A DNA stretch of 53,704 bases from Klebsiella pneumoniae (GCA_945860125.1 CAMAPQ010000008.1:1-53704), one strand, 5' to 3'. Shown: positions 1 to 9,907, counted from the first letter of the stretch. Program-made: numbers and translations. The notes: generated from the letters alone by a model not told the origin.

Positions 1-536
1 CGCCAGCAATTGTGGTTTAATCAAAGAAAACTGCTTTCCGCACTATTCTCCCAGTGGAATTCGAATGAACGTCAGCGACACCGTTGTCCGCAACCTGCAC
101 CAACACTTAGTCCAAATTGCAGAAATGAAAACGCAAATATAGTCAAAAGTAATATTTCTGAAACTGAGTGCCGGCACTTATTGACCATTCTATGGTCAGG
201 TAAATCTTCAAAATAGTCTAAAAAGCCGCCCTTTATTTCTTCCTTGATCATTTTTGACTCCTAGTAAACTATGGAGCCAGAATAAAACCTGTAATAATCT
301 GATTAGTCAATCAAATTTTCATGAGGCGGCCCTGTGACCTGTCCTGACAATAGTAGACAAGCCCCATAATTTGACATCGCGCGCAGGTACCCAAACTTGC
401 GCGCAAACCAATTTCAGTTTTCTGTTAAGTTTTAAGTCGGTTGTGGTGGGGCGTTGATGCTGATTGATTCGTACAACCATTGTAAAAGATCACGCCCCTT
501 AAAGCCGAACATAACAAAAGAATAATAATTATTCAA
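1..536. other. Gene-poor left edge with insertion-sequence debris
   Basis: No intact gene is visible. Besides the ISAs1-like fragment listed separately, a plus-strand frame is open from the edge (positions 2-142, 46 codons ending TAG) and could be the tail of something lying outside the window; I do not recognise it. The stretch at 336-361 (starting TGACCTGTCC) resembles the TGA-type terminus of IS3-family elements, which is only a resemblance. Two inverted repeats are present: GCGCGCA/TGCGCGC at 379-404 and GGGGCGT/ACGCCCC at about 448-498. The latter lies downstream of ppiD on the minus strand and might contribute to its termination, but it has no T-tract. Confidence 0.5.
72..251 (-). pseudogene. 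ISAs1-like transposase, N-terminal fragment
   Basis: A 59-codon minus-strand frame begins with ATG at 251 behind a strong ribosome binding site (AGGAG, 8 nt spacing). Its first 40 residues look like the N-terminal helper domain of ISAs1/H-repeat transposases: a 'DYFEDLPDHR' segment, then 'CRHSVSEILLLTIFA'. From about residue 41 the family resemblance stops and the frame ends at 72, so the gene is truncated by another rearrangement. The sequence at 312-334, read on the minus strand, begins CAGGGCCGCCTCATG and could be the left terminal inverted repeat of the element. Assignment rests on motif memory and is moderate. Confidence 0.5.
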
Positions 537-2459
537 TTACAAACCAGTAATGTTAGCTGCTAGCCTTAAGTTTTCTACAAACCTCTCAAATGACTCTGCA
601 CCTCTTTGTCTTGCAAGAAATTTTTTGATTTGTTTAAGATCATCAACGCTTTTCTCATCTGTTTCTTGATTAACAGACTTAAGGGAAATCACATAAAAAT
701 CACCATCAGACACAGCTCCAAAATAAGAAGGCTCGGTGCTAGAAATTGGTCTTGGCGCAGAGAATATATCGGAAAGAATAGATCTAGGTAAAGCATCGCC
801 AAAACGTAAAAGCTTCTCTCTATCTTCCCAAACTATTTTAGAGCCTTTAACTACCTCAGCTTGTGACACACCCATTTTTAAACTAGTAATTAGTTTTTGA
901 CCTAACTCCTCCGCTTTAATTTCAGCATTTTTCTTTTTTAACTCAGCCATAATCTCGTCTTTTACTTCAATAAGCGGTTTATAATCTGCTGACTGATATT
1001 CAGCACGATGCAAGAGAATAGATAAACGAGGATTTACCTCAACCAGCTCTGAGTTATAACCACTCTGAATAACATCTTCAGAGAAAGCAGCCTTAATAAC
1101 AGCAGCGTCTTTGAACAGATCAGCTTGATAAAGCACCTCTTTCTCTTCTTTTATATCTATCTTTGAAACCCAATCAGAATGTTCAATTTTTTTCTTGAAT
1201 TTTTCTGCTACCGCCTCTAAATCTCCGGATTCAAAACCTGTGCTACGTATAGCCTCAATATTTTCTTGATAGATGTCTTCAGCTTTTTGCTGTCTAAGCG
1301 ATAAAAGAATAGCGTCTTTCTCAGACTGAAACGAGGGTGGCTCTGTCTCCTTTATTTCAAGCAGCTTAATAATATGGAAACCATAGTCTGATTCAACAAT
1401 TTGTGAAATTTCGCCTTTTTTTAATGAAAACAATACCTTTTCATAAGCTTCCTCAAACATACCTTTAGACGCATAGCCAAGATCGCCTCCAGATTCTACA
1501 GAACCTAAATCTTCAGAATATTTTTTAGCCAGCGCAGAAAAATCACCCCCTACGCTTACCTCTGCATAGATAGCCTTGGCCTTTTCAAAAGCTTTTTCCT
1601 TTACTTCTTTTGGCTCGTTTTTCTTAACTTCAATTAAAATATGCGCCGACTTTCTCTCTTCACGGTTTTTAAGTGCAAGAACACGCTTTTTATACTCTGC
1701 ATCAATTTCTTCAGGGGTTACATTAACCTCAGACAAATAATCATCCATTTTAAAAGTAATATAAGTAAATTTTGCTTTTTCCTCTCTCTTAAAACGTTCT
1801 TTTTCTTTTTGAAAATAATGACTAATAGCTTCGTCAGAAATTTTTTCCGCCTCTAGAAAATCACTTTTCGGAAGCTTAGCAAAAGAAATATTTCTACTCT
1901 GTTTTTCTAGTTCAAAGACAAACTTAAGATCAAAATCAGTAATAAATTCAGAGTCAACAACAGACTGTCTCAACTGATTTAAAACATAATCATGAGACAG
2001 CTCACTAAAAAAATCTCTTGGCGTTAGTCCAATTTGTTTAATAGAGCGCTCGAAAAGAGACTGAGAAAACCTGCCATCCTGCTGAAACTGCGGCATGGAA
2101 GAAACCCACTTATCGATAGCTACTTTAGAGGCGCTCATCTCTTTATTATGAGCAAACTGACGGAGCAATAATCTTTCAATCATTGCATCTAAAACATCTT
2201 TCTTGAGCTTAATAGGATCAATAAGAGAAGGATCTGCCCGACCTTGAAATTGCCGCTCAATCACTTCCCTTTGCCTTACTGTATTATTTTCTAACTCTTC
2301 TTTGCTAATCGCCTCGCCATTTACTTTTGCCGCAGGTCGGTTTTTTGACTTTGTCATCACGAGCAAGGACTCTGCTCCCCACAACACAAACATGCAAATG
2401 ATAAAACCAAACAGAATCTTCCCAAACCATCCCTTTGCCAGGTCCCGAAAAAACTGCAT
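537..2459 (-). CDS. ppiD: Periplasmic folding chaperone / peptidyl-prolyl isomerase PpiD
   Basis: PpiD is an inner-membrane-anchored chaperone that works on proteins leaving the Sec translocon on the periplasmic side. The 640-residue length fits the family (about 620). Residues 13-34 form a single N-terminal membrane anchor after a short basic cytoplasmic stub; residues about 35-200 are the SurA_N-like chaperone domain; a parvulin (PPIC) domain spans about 270-370 with the usual 'SAHILI' start and the 'GGDLGY' and 'GFHIIKL' signatures. It is the last gene of the tig-clpP-clpX-lon-hupB-ppiD run, 40 bp after hupB, so probably transcribed with hupB. In several pseudomonads fabI and the yej genes follow ppiD; here those lie about 40 kb away. 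Confidence 0.95.
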   Translation of the reverse strand: MQFFRDLAKGWFGKILFGFIICMFVLWGAESLLVMTKSKNRPAAKVNGEAISKEELENNTVRQREVIERQFQGRADPSLIDPIKLKKDVLDAMIERLLLRQFAHNKEMSASKVAIDKWVSSMPQFQQDGRFSQSLFERSIKQIGLTPRDFFSELSHDYVLNQLRQSVVDSEFITDFDLKFVFELEKQSRNISFAKLPKSDFLEAEKISDEAISHYFQKEKERFKREEKAKFTYITFKMDDYLSEVNVTPEEIDAEYKKRVLALKNREERKSAHILIEVKKNEPKEVKEKAFEKAKAIYAEVSVGGDFSALAKKYSEDLGSVESGGDLGYASKGMFEEAYEKVLFSLKKGEISQIVESDYGFHIIKLLEIKETEPPSFQSEKDAILLSLRQQKAEDIYQENIEAIRSTGFESGDLEAVAEKFKKKIEHSDWVSKIDIKEEKEVLYQADLFKDAAVIKAAFSEDVIQSGYNSELVEVNPRLSILLHRAEYQSADYKPLIEVKDEIMAELKKKNAEIKAEELGQKLITSLKMGVSQAEVVKGSKIVWEDREKLLRFGDALPRSILSDIFSAPRPISSTEPSYFGAVSDGDFYVISLKSVNQETDEKSVDDLKQIKKFLARQRGAESFERFVENLRLAANITGL

Positions 2460-2498
2460 AACCTCTCCCCACGGATAAAAACCTACAAGCGAATCTTA

Positions 2499-2774
2499 CT
2501 AAACATTAACTAAATCTTTTAATCCTTTCCCAGGCTTAAAAGAGGGAGATTTTGATTCTTTGATCGTCATACTCTCTCCTGTTTTAGGATTACGCCCCAT
2601 ACGAGAAGGTCTTTTTTTAACGCAAAAAGAACCAAAACCAATCAAAGTAACCACTTCATCTTTTGCCAATGCTTGGCCAATGGAATCTAACACAGCTTCT
2701 AATACTTTCTGAGCCTGGGCTTTAGAAATATCTGCCGCATTACTAATGGAATCCACTAAATCTGACTTATTCAC
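2499..2774 (-). CDS. hupB: DNA-binding protein HU-beta
   Basis: Histone-like nucleoid protein that bends DNA non-specifically as a dimer. The 91-residue product has the full HU fold: the N-terminal helices ('NKSDLVDSI'), the central 'GFGSF' turn and the DNA-clasping arm with 'RMGRNPKTGE', then 'FKPGKGLKD' at the C-terminus. The start is GTG at 2774, supported by TGAGG eight bases upstream; this makes the N-terminus align exactly with canonical HU. It sits between lon and ppiD as in most gammaproteobacteria. It is distinct from the longer HU-like protein encoded at 23682. Confidence 0.97.
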   Translation of the reverse strand: MNKSDLVDSISNAADISKAQAQKVLEAVLDSIGQALAKDEVVTLIGFGSFCVKKRPSRMGRNPKTGESMTIKESKSPSFKPGKGLKDLVNV

Positions 2775-2820
2775 TCAATCACCTCAAAAGCTAAATTTAA
2801 GTTAAAAAAACACCGAAAAC

Positions 2821-2897
2821 CCTAAGGAAGAAGCTGAAAATTAACTCCACAAATATAGTCGTGACAACTAAAATGTAAAAAATTTTCTTCCTTAAGG
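2821..2897 (-). terminator. Possible terminator between lon and hupB
   Basis: On the minus strand just after lon there is an inverted repeat, TTCTTCCTTaAGG at 2885-2897 facing CCTAAGGAAGAA at 2821-2832, giving a 12-bp stem with one bulge but a large loop of about 52 nt. The promoter-distal arm is followed on the minus strand by a T-rich run (GGTTTTCGGTGTTTTTTT). The long loop makes simple intrinsic termination uncertain; it could also be an RNA processing or partial-termination site separating lon from hupB. Confidence 0.3.
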
Positions 2898-2910
2898 CTT
2901 AGATATTGGC

Positions 2911-5331
2911 TTAATGTCTACTCATTTGATTAACCGCTGAATCAATTTCTTCATCTGTGACAGATAAAACAGCTGACAAAGAAACTTCCTCGGTTAACAC
3001 AACAGGCTCAGGCATACGTGATAACGCAACGCCCAACACCTCATCAATCCACTCAACAGCATGAATATTAAGTGACTTCTTGATATTGTCAGGAATTTCT
3101 TTTAAATCCCTTTGATTTTCTTTAGGAATAATGACATCCGTCATCCCGCCACGATGCGCAGCAAGTAATTTCTCTTTTAAGCCACCAATAGGCAATACCT
3201 CACCGCGCAACGTAATTTCGCCTGTCATTGCAACTGTGGCCCTAACAGGAATATTAGTTAAAACACTCACTAAAGCTGTGCACATGGCAATTCCAGCACT
3301 TGGCCCATCTTTAGGCGTTGCGCCTTCAGGGACATGTATATGGATATCATACTTCTCATTAATATTATCTTTAATACCTAATAAATGCGCACGACTACGA
3401 ACAACCGTTAATGCCGCCTGTATAGACTCTTGCATTACATCACCCAAAGAACCAGTTCGCACATGCTTTCCTTTACCTGGCATAGCAGCAGCCTCAATCG
3501 TCAATAGATCGCCACCAACTGATGTCCATGCCAGCCCTGTAACTTGACCTACCCGATCTTCTTTTCCGGCACGACCATAGTTATGTTTACGTACACCGCT
3601 AAAGCCTTCAAGCTCATCAGTGTCTACTTTAATAAAGTTATGATTTTTATTCTGAACATGATCACGAACTACTTTTCGACAAACTTTATCAATTTCTCGT
3701 TCTAAATTACGCACACCAGCCTCGCGCGTATAGTAACGCACAAGATCTCGCACAGCATCTTCCGTAAGCTCTAACTCGCCCTCTTTCAAACCATTCTTTT
3801 CGCGCGCACGCGGGATGAGATAATTATTTGCAATATTTAATTTCTCCTCTTCCGTATAACCTGGAATGCGTATTACTTCCATACGGTCCAACAACGGGGC
3901 AGGGATATTAAGAGAGTTACTTGTACACACAAACATGACTTCAGAAAGATCATAATCAACATCTAAATAATGATCATTAAAAGCGTTATTTTGTTCAGGA
4001 TCTAACACTTCGAGTAAAGCAGCAGCAGGATCACCGCGCATATCAAGCGCCATTTTATCGACTTCATCTAATAAAAAAAGTGGATTTTTCACGCCAACTT
4101 TACTCAGCTTCTGAATAATCTTGCCAGGCAAAGAACCAATATATGTACGTCTATGCCCTCTAATTTCTGCTTCATCACGCACACCACCCAAGGCCATGCG
4201 TACAAACTTACGATTAGTTGCACGAGCAATTGACTTGCCTAAAGAAGTTTTACCAACACCAGGCGGACCAACTAAACAAAGAATAGGACCATTTGCTTTT
4301 TTTGTGCGAGTCTGAACAGCTAGATACTCTAATATCCGTTCTTTTACATCATCTAAACCATAGTGATCCTTATGCAAAATATTTTCAGCACGAGAAAGAT
4401 CATTAATAATACGGCTTCTCTTGTTCCAAGGGACGCTAATCATCCAATCAATATAACCACGAACAACCGTCGCCTCAGCAGAAGCAGGCGCCATCATTTT
4501 CAGTTTATTAAGCTCAGTCAATGCTTTCTTTTTGGCCTCAGCAGGCATACCGGCTGCTTCTATTTTTTTATGGAGCTGACTACTCTCATTACCTAAACCA
4601 GCATCATCTAACTCACCCAACTCTTTTTGAATAGCTTTGATCTGTTCATTTAAATAATACTCACGCTGCGTTTTTTCCATTTGTTTTTTAACGCGACTAC
4701 GAATTCTTTTCTCCACATTGAGAAGATCCACCTCATTCTCAAGCATACCCATCAAATACTCAGCGCGCGCCCGAGGATTGAATAGTTCGAGCGCAACCTG
4801 CTTATCTTCAAGCTTAAGAGGCATATGAGCCATAATCGAGTCAACCAAACGACCCAACTCCTCAATACCTGCCAAAGAAGTAATAAGTTCTGGCGGCAAT
4901 CTGCGACTCATTTTTATATACTGCTCAAATTGAGTCATAATAGAGCGAATCATTACTTCTGACTCTCTTTTACTAGAAGCTTCATCAGAAATAATAGCAA
5001 CATCAGCGCTCAGATAACCCTCATGCTGCCTAACTTGCTGAACTCTAGCACGTGTAACACCTTCAACTAAAACCTTTACAGTCCCATCAGGTAACTTAAG
5101 TAGCTGAAGCACATTAGAAATAGTACCGATGTCATAAATAGACTCAGCACCAGGATCATTATCACCAGCAATTTTTTGGGTTACTAAAATTACTTTTTTA
5201 TTACCTGACATTGCTGCTTCAAGCGCAACGACAGACTTCAAGCGACCAACAAAAAGTGGCATAGCCATGAAAGGAAAAACAACCACGTCGCGCAAAGGCA
5301 ATAGGGGAATATCAAAAATTGCGTTTTCCAT
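2911..5331 (-). CDS. lon: ATP-dependent protease La (Lon)
   Basis: Cytoplasmic hexameric AAA+ protease that degrades misfolded and regulatory proteins. The 806-residue chain has the LonN substrate-binding domain ('LPLLPLRDVVVFP' type start) to about 210, a helical linker, the AAA+ module with Walker A GPPGVGKTS near residue 355 and Walker B 'LFLLDEVDKM', and the C-terminal S16 protease domain with the catalytic serine in 'KDGPSAGIAM' (about 678) and lysine in 'GGLKEKLLAA' (about 721). All key residues are intact. The ATG at 5331 has AAGG upstream. It is separated from clpX by 219 bp that contain a good promoter, so it is likely its own transcription unit. Confidence 0.98.
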   Translation of the reverse strand: MENAIFDIPLLPLRDVVVFPFMAMPLFVGRLKSVVALEAAMSGNKKVILVTQKIAGDNDPGAESIYDIGTISNVLQLLKLPDGTVKVLVEGVTRARVQQVRQHEGYLSADVAIISDEASSKRESEVMIRSIMTQFEQYIKMSRRLPPELITSLAGIEELGRLVDSIMAHMPLKLEDKQVALELFNPRARAEYLMGMLENEVDLLNVEKRIRSRVKKQMEKTQREYYLNEQIKAIQKELGELDDAGLGNESSQLHKKIEAAGMPAEAKKKALTELNKLKMMAPASAEATVVRGYIDWMISVPWNKRSRIINDLSRAENILHKDHYGLDDVKERILEYLAVQTRTKKANGPILCLVGPPGVGKTSLGKSIARATNRKFVRMALGGVRDEAEIRGHRRTYIGSLPGKIIQKLSKVGVKNPLFLLDEVDKMALDMRGDPAAALLEVLDPEQNNAFNDHYLDVDYDLSEVMFVCTSNSLNIPAPLLDRMEVIRIPGYTEEEKLNIANNYLIPRAREKNGLKEGELELTEDAVRDLVRYYTREAGVRNLEREIDKVCRKVVRDHVQNKNHNFIKVDTDELEGFSGVRKHNYGRAGKEDRVGQVTGLAWTSVGGDLLTIEAAAMPGKGKHVRTGSLGDVMQESIQAALTVVRSRAHLLGIKDNINEKYDIHIHVPEGATPKDGPSAGIAMCTALVSVLTNIPVRATVAMTGEITLRGEVLPIGGLKEKLLAAHRGGMTDVIIPKENQRDLKEIPDNIKKSLNIHAVEWIDEVLGVALSRMPEPVVLTEEVSLSAVLSVTDEEIDSAVNQMSRH

Positions 5332-5461
5332 ACCTGACCTTGCTCAAAAAAAATCTTAACGTCTGAAAGATATAAAGTGCCAATACGACACAAAAAACTC
5401 CAGAGATGAATGGAAAATAGAAACTTACACTCTAGAAAATCGCGAAGCTTACCTTTACCAA

Positions 5462-5489
5462 AATATACAGGCAAGAAAAATGAAGTCAA
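5462..5489 (-). promoter_or_regulatory. Predicted sigma-70 promoter of lon
   Basis: On the minus strand TTGACT (5484-5489) and TATATT (5462-5467) are separated by 16 bp, a near-consensus sigma-70 promoter about 130 bp upstream of the lon ATG. No sigma-32 heat-shock pattern (CTTGAA with CCCAT) was seen. Further upstream at 5514-5528 is a perfect short inverted repeat CAGATGT-t-ACATCTG that could be an operator, but nothing else supports this. Confidence 0.55.
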
Positions 5490-5550
5490 GCAGTAACGCA
5501 CAGGATCACCCTGCAGATGTTACATCTGACAAGGCAATCAAAAAAATAAA

Positions 5551-6849
5551 TTATGAATGATCAGAAGCAGCTTTTTGGGTCGCCTCATTATTCTCATAAA
5601 CCAAAAGCGGTTTAGCTTCTCCTTTAACGACCTGATCATCTACCACGACTCTTGAAACACCGGGCAAAGAAGGAACATCATACATCACCTCAAGCAGCAT
5701 ACCCTCTAAGATAGAGCGCAAACCACGCGCACCAGTCTTACGCTCAAGCGCTTTCTTGGAAACAGCTCTCAACGCATCATCACGTATCTCTAACACCACC
5801 TGCTCCATATCAAACAGTTTCTTATACTGCTTAACCAAGGCATTTTTGGGTTCAATTAAAATCTTCATCAAAGCTTCTTCATCTAATTCCTCTAGCGTTG
5901 CAACGACAGGCAAACGACCAACAAACTCAGGAATAAGACCATACTTCACCAAGTCTTCAGGCTCAACCTCTCTAAAGGTTTCCCCCACATTTTTCGACCC
6001 ATCTTTTACTCTTACATTTGCAGAAAAGCCTATGCCACCCTTATCCGTTCTCATCTGAATGACTTTTTCAAGACCAGCAAACGCACCGCCACAAATAAAT
6101 AAAATATTAGAAGTGTCAACCTGCAAAAACTCCTGCTGAGGATGCTTTCTACCACCCTGAGGAGGAACAGAGGCAATAGTACCTTCAATCAATTTAAGAA
6201 GCGCCTGCTGCACACCCTCACCCGAAACATCACGCGTGATCGAAGGGTTTTCTGACTTACGAGAAATCTTATCTATTTCATCAATATAAACTATACCAAC
6301 CTGAGCTCGCTCAATATCATAATCACACTTCTGCAAGAGTTTCTGAATAATATTTTCAACATCTTCACCAACATAACCTGCTTCAGTTAAAGTTGTGGCA
6401 TCGGCAATAGTGAAAGGAACATTGAGCAGTTTTGCCAATGTCTCAGCAAGCAACGTCTTACCACTTCCCGTTGGCCCCACCAAAAGAATATTACTCTTAC
6501 CTAGCTCAACAGGTTCAGCATTACTATTCGATGAGTGAGCCGAATCAGATAAACGAAGCCGTTTATAGTGATTATAAACTGCAACGGACAAAACACGCTT
6601 TGCATGATCTTGACCAATCACATAATCATCAAGAATTGCTTTAATCTCATGAGGGGTAGGTAACTTATCACCTCTCTCCTCTGATACTTCTTCCTGTACT
6701 TCTTCCTGAATAATGTCATTGCATAAATCAACGCACTCATCACAAATAAAAACAGAAGGGCCGGCAATCAATTTTTTTACTTCATGCTGACTCTTTCCGC
6801 AGAATGAACAATATAAAAGCTTTCCGCTTTCGTCGCGCTGATCAGTCAT
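5551..6849 (-). CDS. clpX: ATP-dependent Clp protease ATP-binding subunit ClpX
   Basis: AAA+ unfoldase that feeds tagged substrates to ClpP. The 432-residue product starts with the C4 zinc-binding dimerisation domain (Cys14, Cys17, Cys36, Cys39), followed by a linker rich in glutamate, the AAA+ large domain with Walker A GPTGSGKT near residue 125 and Walker B '[10 protein letters not shown]', the pore loop 'GYVGEDV', the ClpP-contacting IGF-type loop region ('GIGFSA') and sensor-2 'GARGLR'. Length and motifs are canonical. The ATG is preceded by GGAG at 7 nt. It follows clpP by 31 bp, so the two are co-transcribed. Confidence 0.98.
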   Translation of the reverse strand: MTDQRDESGKLLYCSFCGKSQHEVKKLIAGPSVFICDECVDLCNDIIQEEVQEEVSEERGDKLPTPHEIKAILDDYVIGQDHAKRVLSVAVYNHYKRLRLSDSAHSSNSNAEPVELGKSNILLVGPTGSGKTLLAETLAKLLNVPFTIADATTLTEAGYVGEDVENIIQKLLQKCDYDIERAQVGIVYIDEIDKISRKSENPSITRDVSGEGVQQALLKLIEGTIASVPPQGGRKHPQQEFLQVDTSNILFICGGAFAGLEKVIQMRTDKGGIGFSANVRVKDGSKNVGETFREVEPEDLVKYGLIPEFVGRLPVVATLEELDEEALMKILIEPKNALVKQYKKLFDMEQVVLEIRDDALRAVSKKALERKTGARGLRSILEGMLLEVMYDVPSLPGVSRVVVDDQVVKGEAKPLLVYENNEATQKAASDHS

Positions 6850-6880
6850 TGAAACGCTCCAGTTACTGCTTCACTTTTAA

Positions 6881-7537
6881 TTAATTTGCTTTAGCAACCC
6901 CAATATCCCTTTTATCAAGAACTTTATCGACTAAACCATACTCAAGAGCCTGCTGGGCACTCATAAAATTATCTCTATCAGTATCCCGCTCAACCCTCTC
7001 TACAGACTGGCCAGTATGATGCGACAGTACGCGATTAAGCTTACTTCTAATCTCTAAAATTTCTTTAGCATGAATAGCAATATCAGACGCCTGCCCCTGA
7101 AATCCACCAAGCGGTTGGTGAATCATCACACGAGAATGAGGCAAACAATATCGTTTTCCTGCCGCTCCCGCAGTCAACAATAACGACCCCATACTACAAG
7201 CCTGACCAACGCACATCGTACTGACATCTGGCTTAATAAACTGCATCGTGTCATAAATTGCCATGCCCGCAGTAACAACACCACCAGGTGAGTTTATATA
7301 AAGATGAATATCCTTTTCTGGATTTTCAGACTCTAAGAACAATAATTGCGCCACTATCAAATTAGCCATATGATCTTCAACTTGACCAACAAGAAATATC
7401 ACACGCTCTTTCAACATGCGCGAGAAAATATCATACGACCTTTCACCACGAGCAGATTGCTCAACCACGTAGGGAATAAAGCCTGAATTAGAGATGGACT
7501 GGTTGGCTAAAGCAAAGTTCCTAAAATCGTCAAACAT
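6881..7537 (-). CDS. clpP: ATP-dependent Clp protease proteolytic subunit ClpP
   Basis: Serine peptidase that forms the double-heptamer proteolytic chamber used with ClpX. 218 residues with the complete triad: Ser115 in 'GQACSMGS', His140 in '[10 protein letters not shown]' and Asp189 in '[10 protein letters not shown]'. The extra N-terminal residues relative to the mature enzyme fit a short propeptide. GAGGGA lies upstream of the ATG. It begins 255 bp after tig; this gap holds a plausible promoter-like TTGTCA/TAAATA pair on the minus strand and a perfect 16-bp palindrome at 7761-7776 close to the tig stop codon. Confidence 0.98.
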   Translation of the reverse strand: MFDDFRNFALANQSISNSGFIPYVVEQSARGERSYDIFSRMLKERVIFLVGQVEDHMANLIVAQLLFLESENPEKDIHLYINSPGGVVTAGMAIYDTMQFIKPDVSTMCVGQACSMGSLLLTAGAAGKRYCLPHSRVMIHQPLGGFQGQASDIAIHAKEILEIRSKLNRVLSHHTGQSVERVERDTDRDNFMSAQQALEYGLVDKVLDKRDIGVAKAN

Positions 7538-7760
7538 AAAAAAGATCCCTCAAAAAGTCAGCAAAATAATGGCTTAAATCCATGTTTTATGAAAACAATC
7601 TACCAACGCTATAGTTCGAAGTATAGCTACTTTATTTAACCTAAGTTTATTTTATGACAAGTATGTCGCTGCTATTTTTTACCAGCAAATAAAAAGCCTA
7701 ACGCAAAAAAAACAGGGCACATCAAACTTAACTTTTTCACAATCAAAGAAAGCTTGACCC

Positions 7761-7776
7761 GCATTAAATTTAATGC
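7761..7776. repeat. Perfect 16-bp palindrome downstream of tig
   Basis: GCATTAAATTTAATGC reads the same on both strands. It lies 17 bp after the tig stop codon and upstream of clpP. It has the look of a dimeric-regulator operator, but it could also form a short AT-rich hairpin. There is no second copy in the intergenic region, so function is unassigned. Confidence 0.45.
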
Positions 7777-7792
7777 AAATAGCCACTAATCT

Positions 7793-9223
7793 CTAGTGAT
7801 GATCATGACCACAACCATCATGATGCACATGAGAATCATCATCTATAACATTAGCCGCAGGGAAGCTTAAAGCTTTCTCAGCCGCAGACTGCTTCTTAGC
7901 AAGCTCATCAAAACTCATTGGCTGATCAACGACCTGTGCTTGGGCAATAATATACTCAACCGCTTGCTGCTCAAGGGCAATAGAACGATAAGACTCAATA
8001 TTCTTCTCATCAGAATATACCCACTCTACATACTGCTCAGGATCAGAATAGTAAATACCGTCTGTTTCAACCTTGCTACGAACGCGATCATCATCGGCAA
8101 CTAACTTATGCTTCTTAATAATTTCAGCCAAAATCAAACCAAAACGCACTGTTCTCTCTGCAGACTTCCTGAAAAGATCTCGCACATTTTCATTTTTTAA
8201 TAACTGCTGATCAGGCTTTTCTTTTAATAACTGACCAATCATTCTATCAACCTGACGCTCAACAAGCGCCCTAGGCACATCAATCACATTAAAAGATAAA
8301 ATTCCATCAGCAACCTGTGTTTCCACAACCTTCGCAACATAACGATCTCGCTCAACCTCAAGCTGCCTACGAATTCTCACCTCAAATTCTTCAACACTCT
8401 TAGGCCTATCAACATCCATTTCAAAACGACTAAAAAAATCATCATTCATTTCTGGCAAAGTAACGACTTCAATTTTCTCAATCACGACAGTAAAAAGAAC
8501 ATCTCTTTGTGAGCCACTATTTACAACAAGCATATGATTTTCTGGCAAGGTAGTCGAATGCTCAACTGTATCACCCTGCTTCACATTCAAAAATTGAATC
8601 CCCAAACCAGGAACCTCAAAAATATCCTGCACCAACTCAACCTTTAATAAACCTTCTTTTTCTGTCTTAAAAACTATCTTCCCATCAGGTTGCGCAACGA
8701 TAACATTCAGGTGCAATAAATCACCTAAAGCAACACGCACCTCGCCATCTGGCTCTGCCTGCTTTCCAGAAGCAACAGAAAACTGTTTCCTCAAACGACC
8801 AATAAGCTTATCAATATCTTCACGGGTTATCTCTACAACGGGGCGCTTCAAATTAACCTGATTCATACCTCTAATGATAATCGCAGGATAAACTTCAAAA
8901 ACAGCCGAAAATTTTAAATCTTCACCTTCCCTATCTTGCAGAGGCTCAATACTAGGAGGACCTGCCGGCACAAGCTTTTCTTGCATTATTGCTTTCCAAT
9001 AGGACTTCTCAATTAAATCAACAACCACTTCGTGACGCACAGACTCACCATATCGTCTCTTTACTTCTTTGTCCGGCACTTTGCCGGGGCGAAATCCTTT
9101 TATTTTCACCTGACGAGAAACCTCTGCCAACTTGCGAATAAATTGTGTATCTACTTCTTCAGAGGGAATCTCAACAACCAGCCTTCTTTCAAGGCCTGAA
9201 AGTGTTTCAATTGAAACTTGCAT
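7793..9223 (-). CDS. tig: Trigger factor, with histidine-rich C-terminal tail
   Basis: Ribosome-bound chaperone and peptidyl-prolyl isomerase that receives nascent chains at the exit tunnel. Domains in order: ribosome-binding domain with the signature 'GFRPGKVP' (about 45-52), FKBP-type PPIase domain (about 155-250, considerably diverged), and the C-terminal helical chaperone arms. The chain is about 476 residues against 432 in E. coli. The likely start is the second of two close ATGs (9223), which has GAGG at a proper 7-nt distance; the first ATG (9229) is too close to it. The C-terminus is unusual: six histidines and a cysteine within the last 13 residues (SHVHHDGCGHDHH), a probable metal-binding tail. 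First gene of the proteostasis cluster, behind the tRNAs. Confidence 0.96.
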   Translation of the reverse strand: MQVSIETLSGLERRLVVEIPSEEVDTQFIRKLAEVSRQVKIKGFRPGKVPDKEVKRRYGESVRHEVVVDLIEKSYWKAIMQEKLVPAGPPSIEPLQDREGEDLKFSAVFEVYPAIIIRGMNQVNLKRPVVEITREDIDKLIGRLRKQFSVASGKQAEPDGEVRVALGDLLHLNVIVAQPDGKIVFKTEKEGLLKVELVQDIFEVPGLGIQFLNVKQGDTVEHSTTLPENHMLVVNSGSQRDVLFTVVIEKIEVVTLPEMNDDFFSRFEMDVDRPKSVEEFEVRIRRQLEVERDRYVAKVVETQVADGILSFNVIDVPRALVERQVDRMIGQLLKEKPDQQLLKNENVRDLFRKSAERTVRFGLILAEIIKKHKLVADDDRVRSKVETDGIYYSDPEQYVEWVYSDEKNIESYRSIALEQQAVEYIIAQAQVVDQPMSFDELAKKQSAAEKALSFPAANVIDDDSHVHHDGCGHDHH

Positions 9224-9644
9224 CGTCATACCTCATTTTACTTATCCATTTGTCTTATAAAATCAACCAATCAACAATCAATCAATTAGAAAGACCTCAG
9301 CGTTTTAGCGCTTCCTGAACTCTCCAAACTTACTTTTGCATTTTTGAACTTGCTTTTACGATCCATAAAAAAATTTATTTTATCAAACTGAAATACATTA
9401 ACGACAACCAGAAAAGAATAGAAGGAATCCTCTGAATCGCCAGGATTAGAAAACTCTAATTTCTTACTCAAACTCTACTCACGACTTAATCCAGTATTGC
9501 CAGCAATGTCTTCTAGCAACGTAGTAGCATCTAAGAGGGGGCTTTGTGCACGCCCAATTAAAAAATAAAAAGTGTATGGTGACTCAACGAAATAAGAACC
9601 AGATTAAAAATATCTTTAAAATTAAAAGATAACCTTAGCGATGA
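9224..9644. other. Spacer between tig and tRNA-His
   Basis: About 420 bp with no convincing gene. A 61-codon minus-strand frame (9286-9471) has no good ribosome binding site or recognisable motif. The promoter of tig presumably lies here or the tRNA transcript reads through; no clear -35/-10 pair stood out. Confidence 0.4.
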
Positions 9645-9721
9645 TGGGGTGAACGATGGGGCTCGAACCCACGACCGCCGGAATCACAATCCGGTGCTCT
9701 ACCAACTGAGCTACGCTCACC
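9645..9721 (-). tRNA. tRNA-His (GTG)
   Basis: The minus-strand sequence folds as a full cloverleaf: acceptor GTGAGCG pairs with CGTTCAC, D arm GCTC...GAGC, anticodon stem CCGGA/TCCGG with loop TTGTGAT (anticodon GTG), and T arm with GGTTCGAGCC. The extra 5' G (G-1) opposite C73 is the histidine identity element, and CCA is encoded. 77 nt including G-1 and CCA. Confidence 0.97.
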
Positions 9722-9778
9722 ATCGTGGCGACATTAAACAACAAGCACGAAAACATTAATTTTATTGTCTTTTTGAAT

Positions 9779-9855
9779 TGGTGCGCCCGGCAAGACTCGA
9801 ACCTGCAACCCTCGGCTTAGAAGGCCGATGCTCTATCCGGTTGAGCTACGGACGC
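9779..9855 (-). tRNA. tRNA-Arg (TCT)
   Basis: Cloverleaf on the minus strand: acceptor GCGTCCG pairs with CGGGCGC (one T-G wobble), D arm GCTC/GAGC, anticodon stem TCGGC/GCCGA with loop CTTCTAA (anticodon TCT, reading AGA/AGG), and T arm GCAGGTTCGAGTCTTGC. CCA is encoded. AGA is a frequent arginine codon in A+T-rich genomes. Confidence 0.97.
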
Positions 9856-9907
9856 ATGACCTTAATCAAAAGAAATAAAAACGAACCAAAATTTTAAATT
9901 AAAAAAT

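Noticed and set aside
3131-3547. 138-codon plus-strand frame inside lon
   Set aside because: Antisense shadow of the conserved Lon protease domain.
9286-9471. 61-codon minus-strand frame after tig
   Set aside because: No motif, no good ribosome binding site, and composition like the surrounding spacer.
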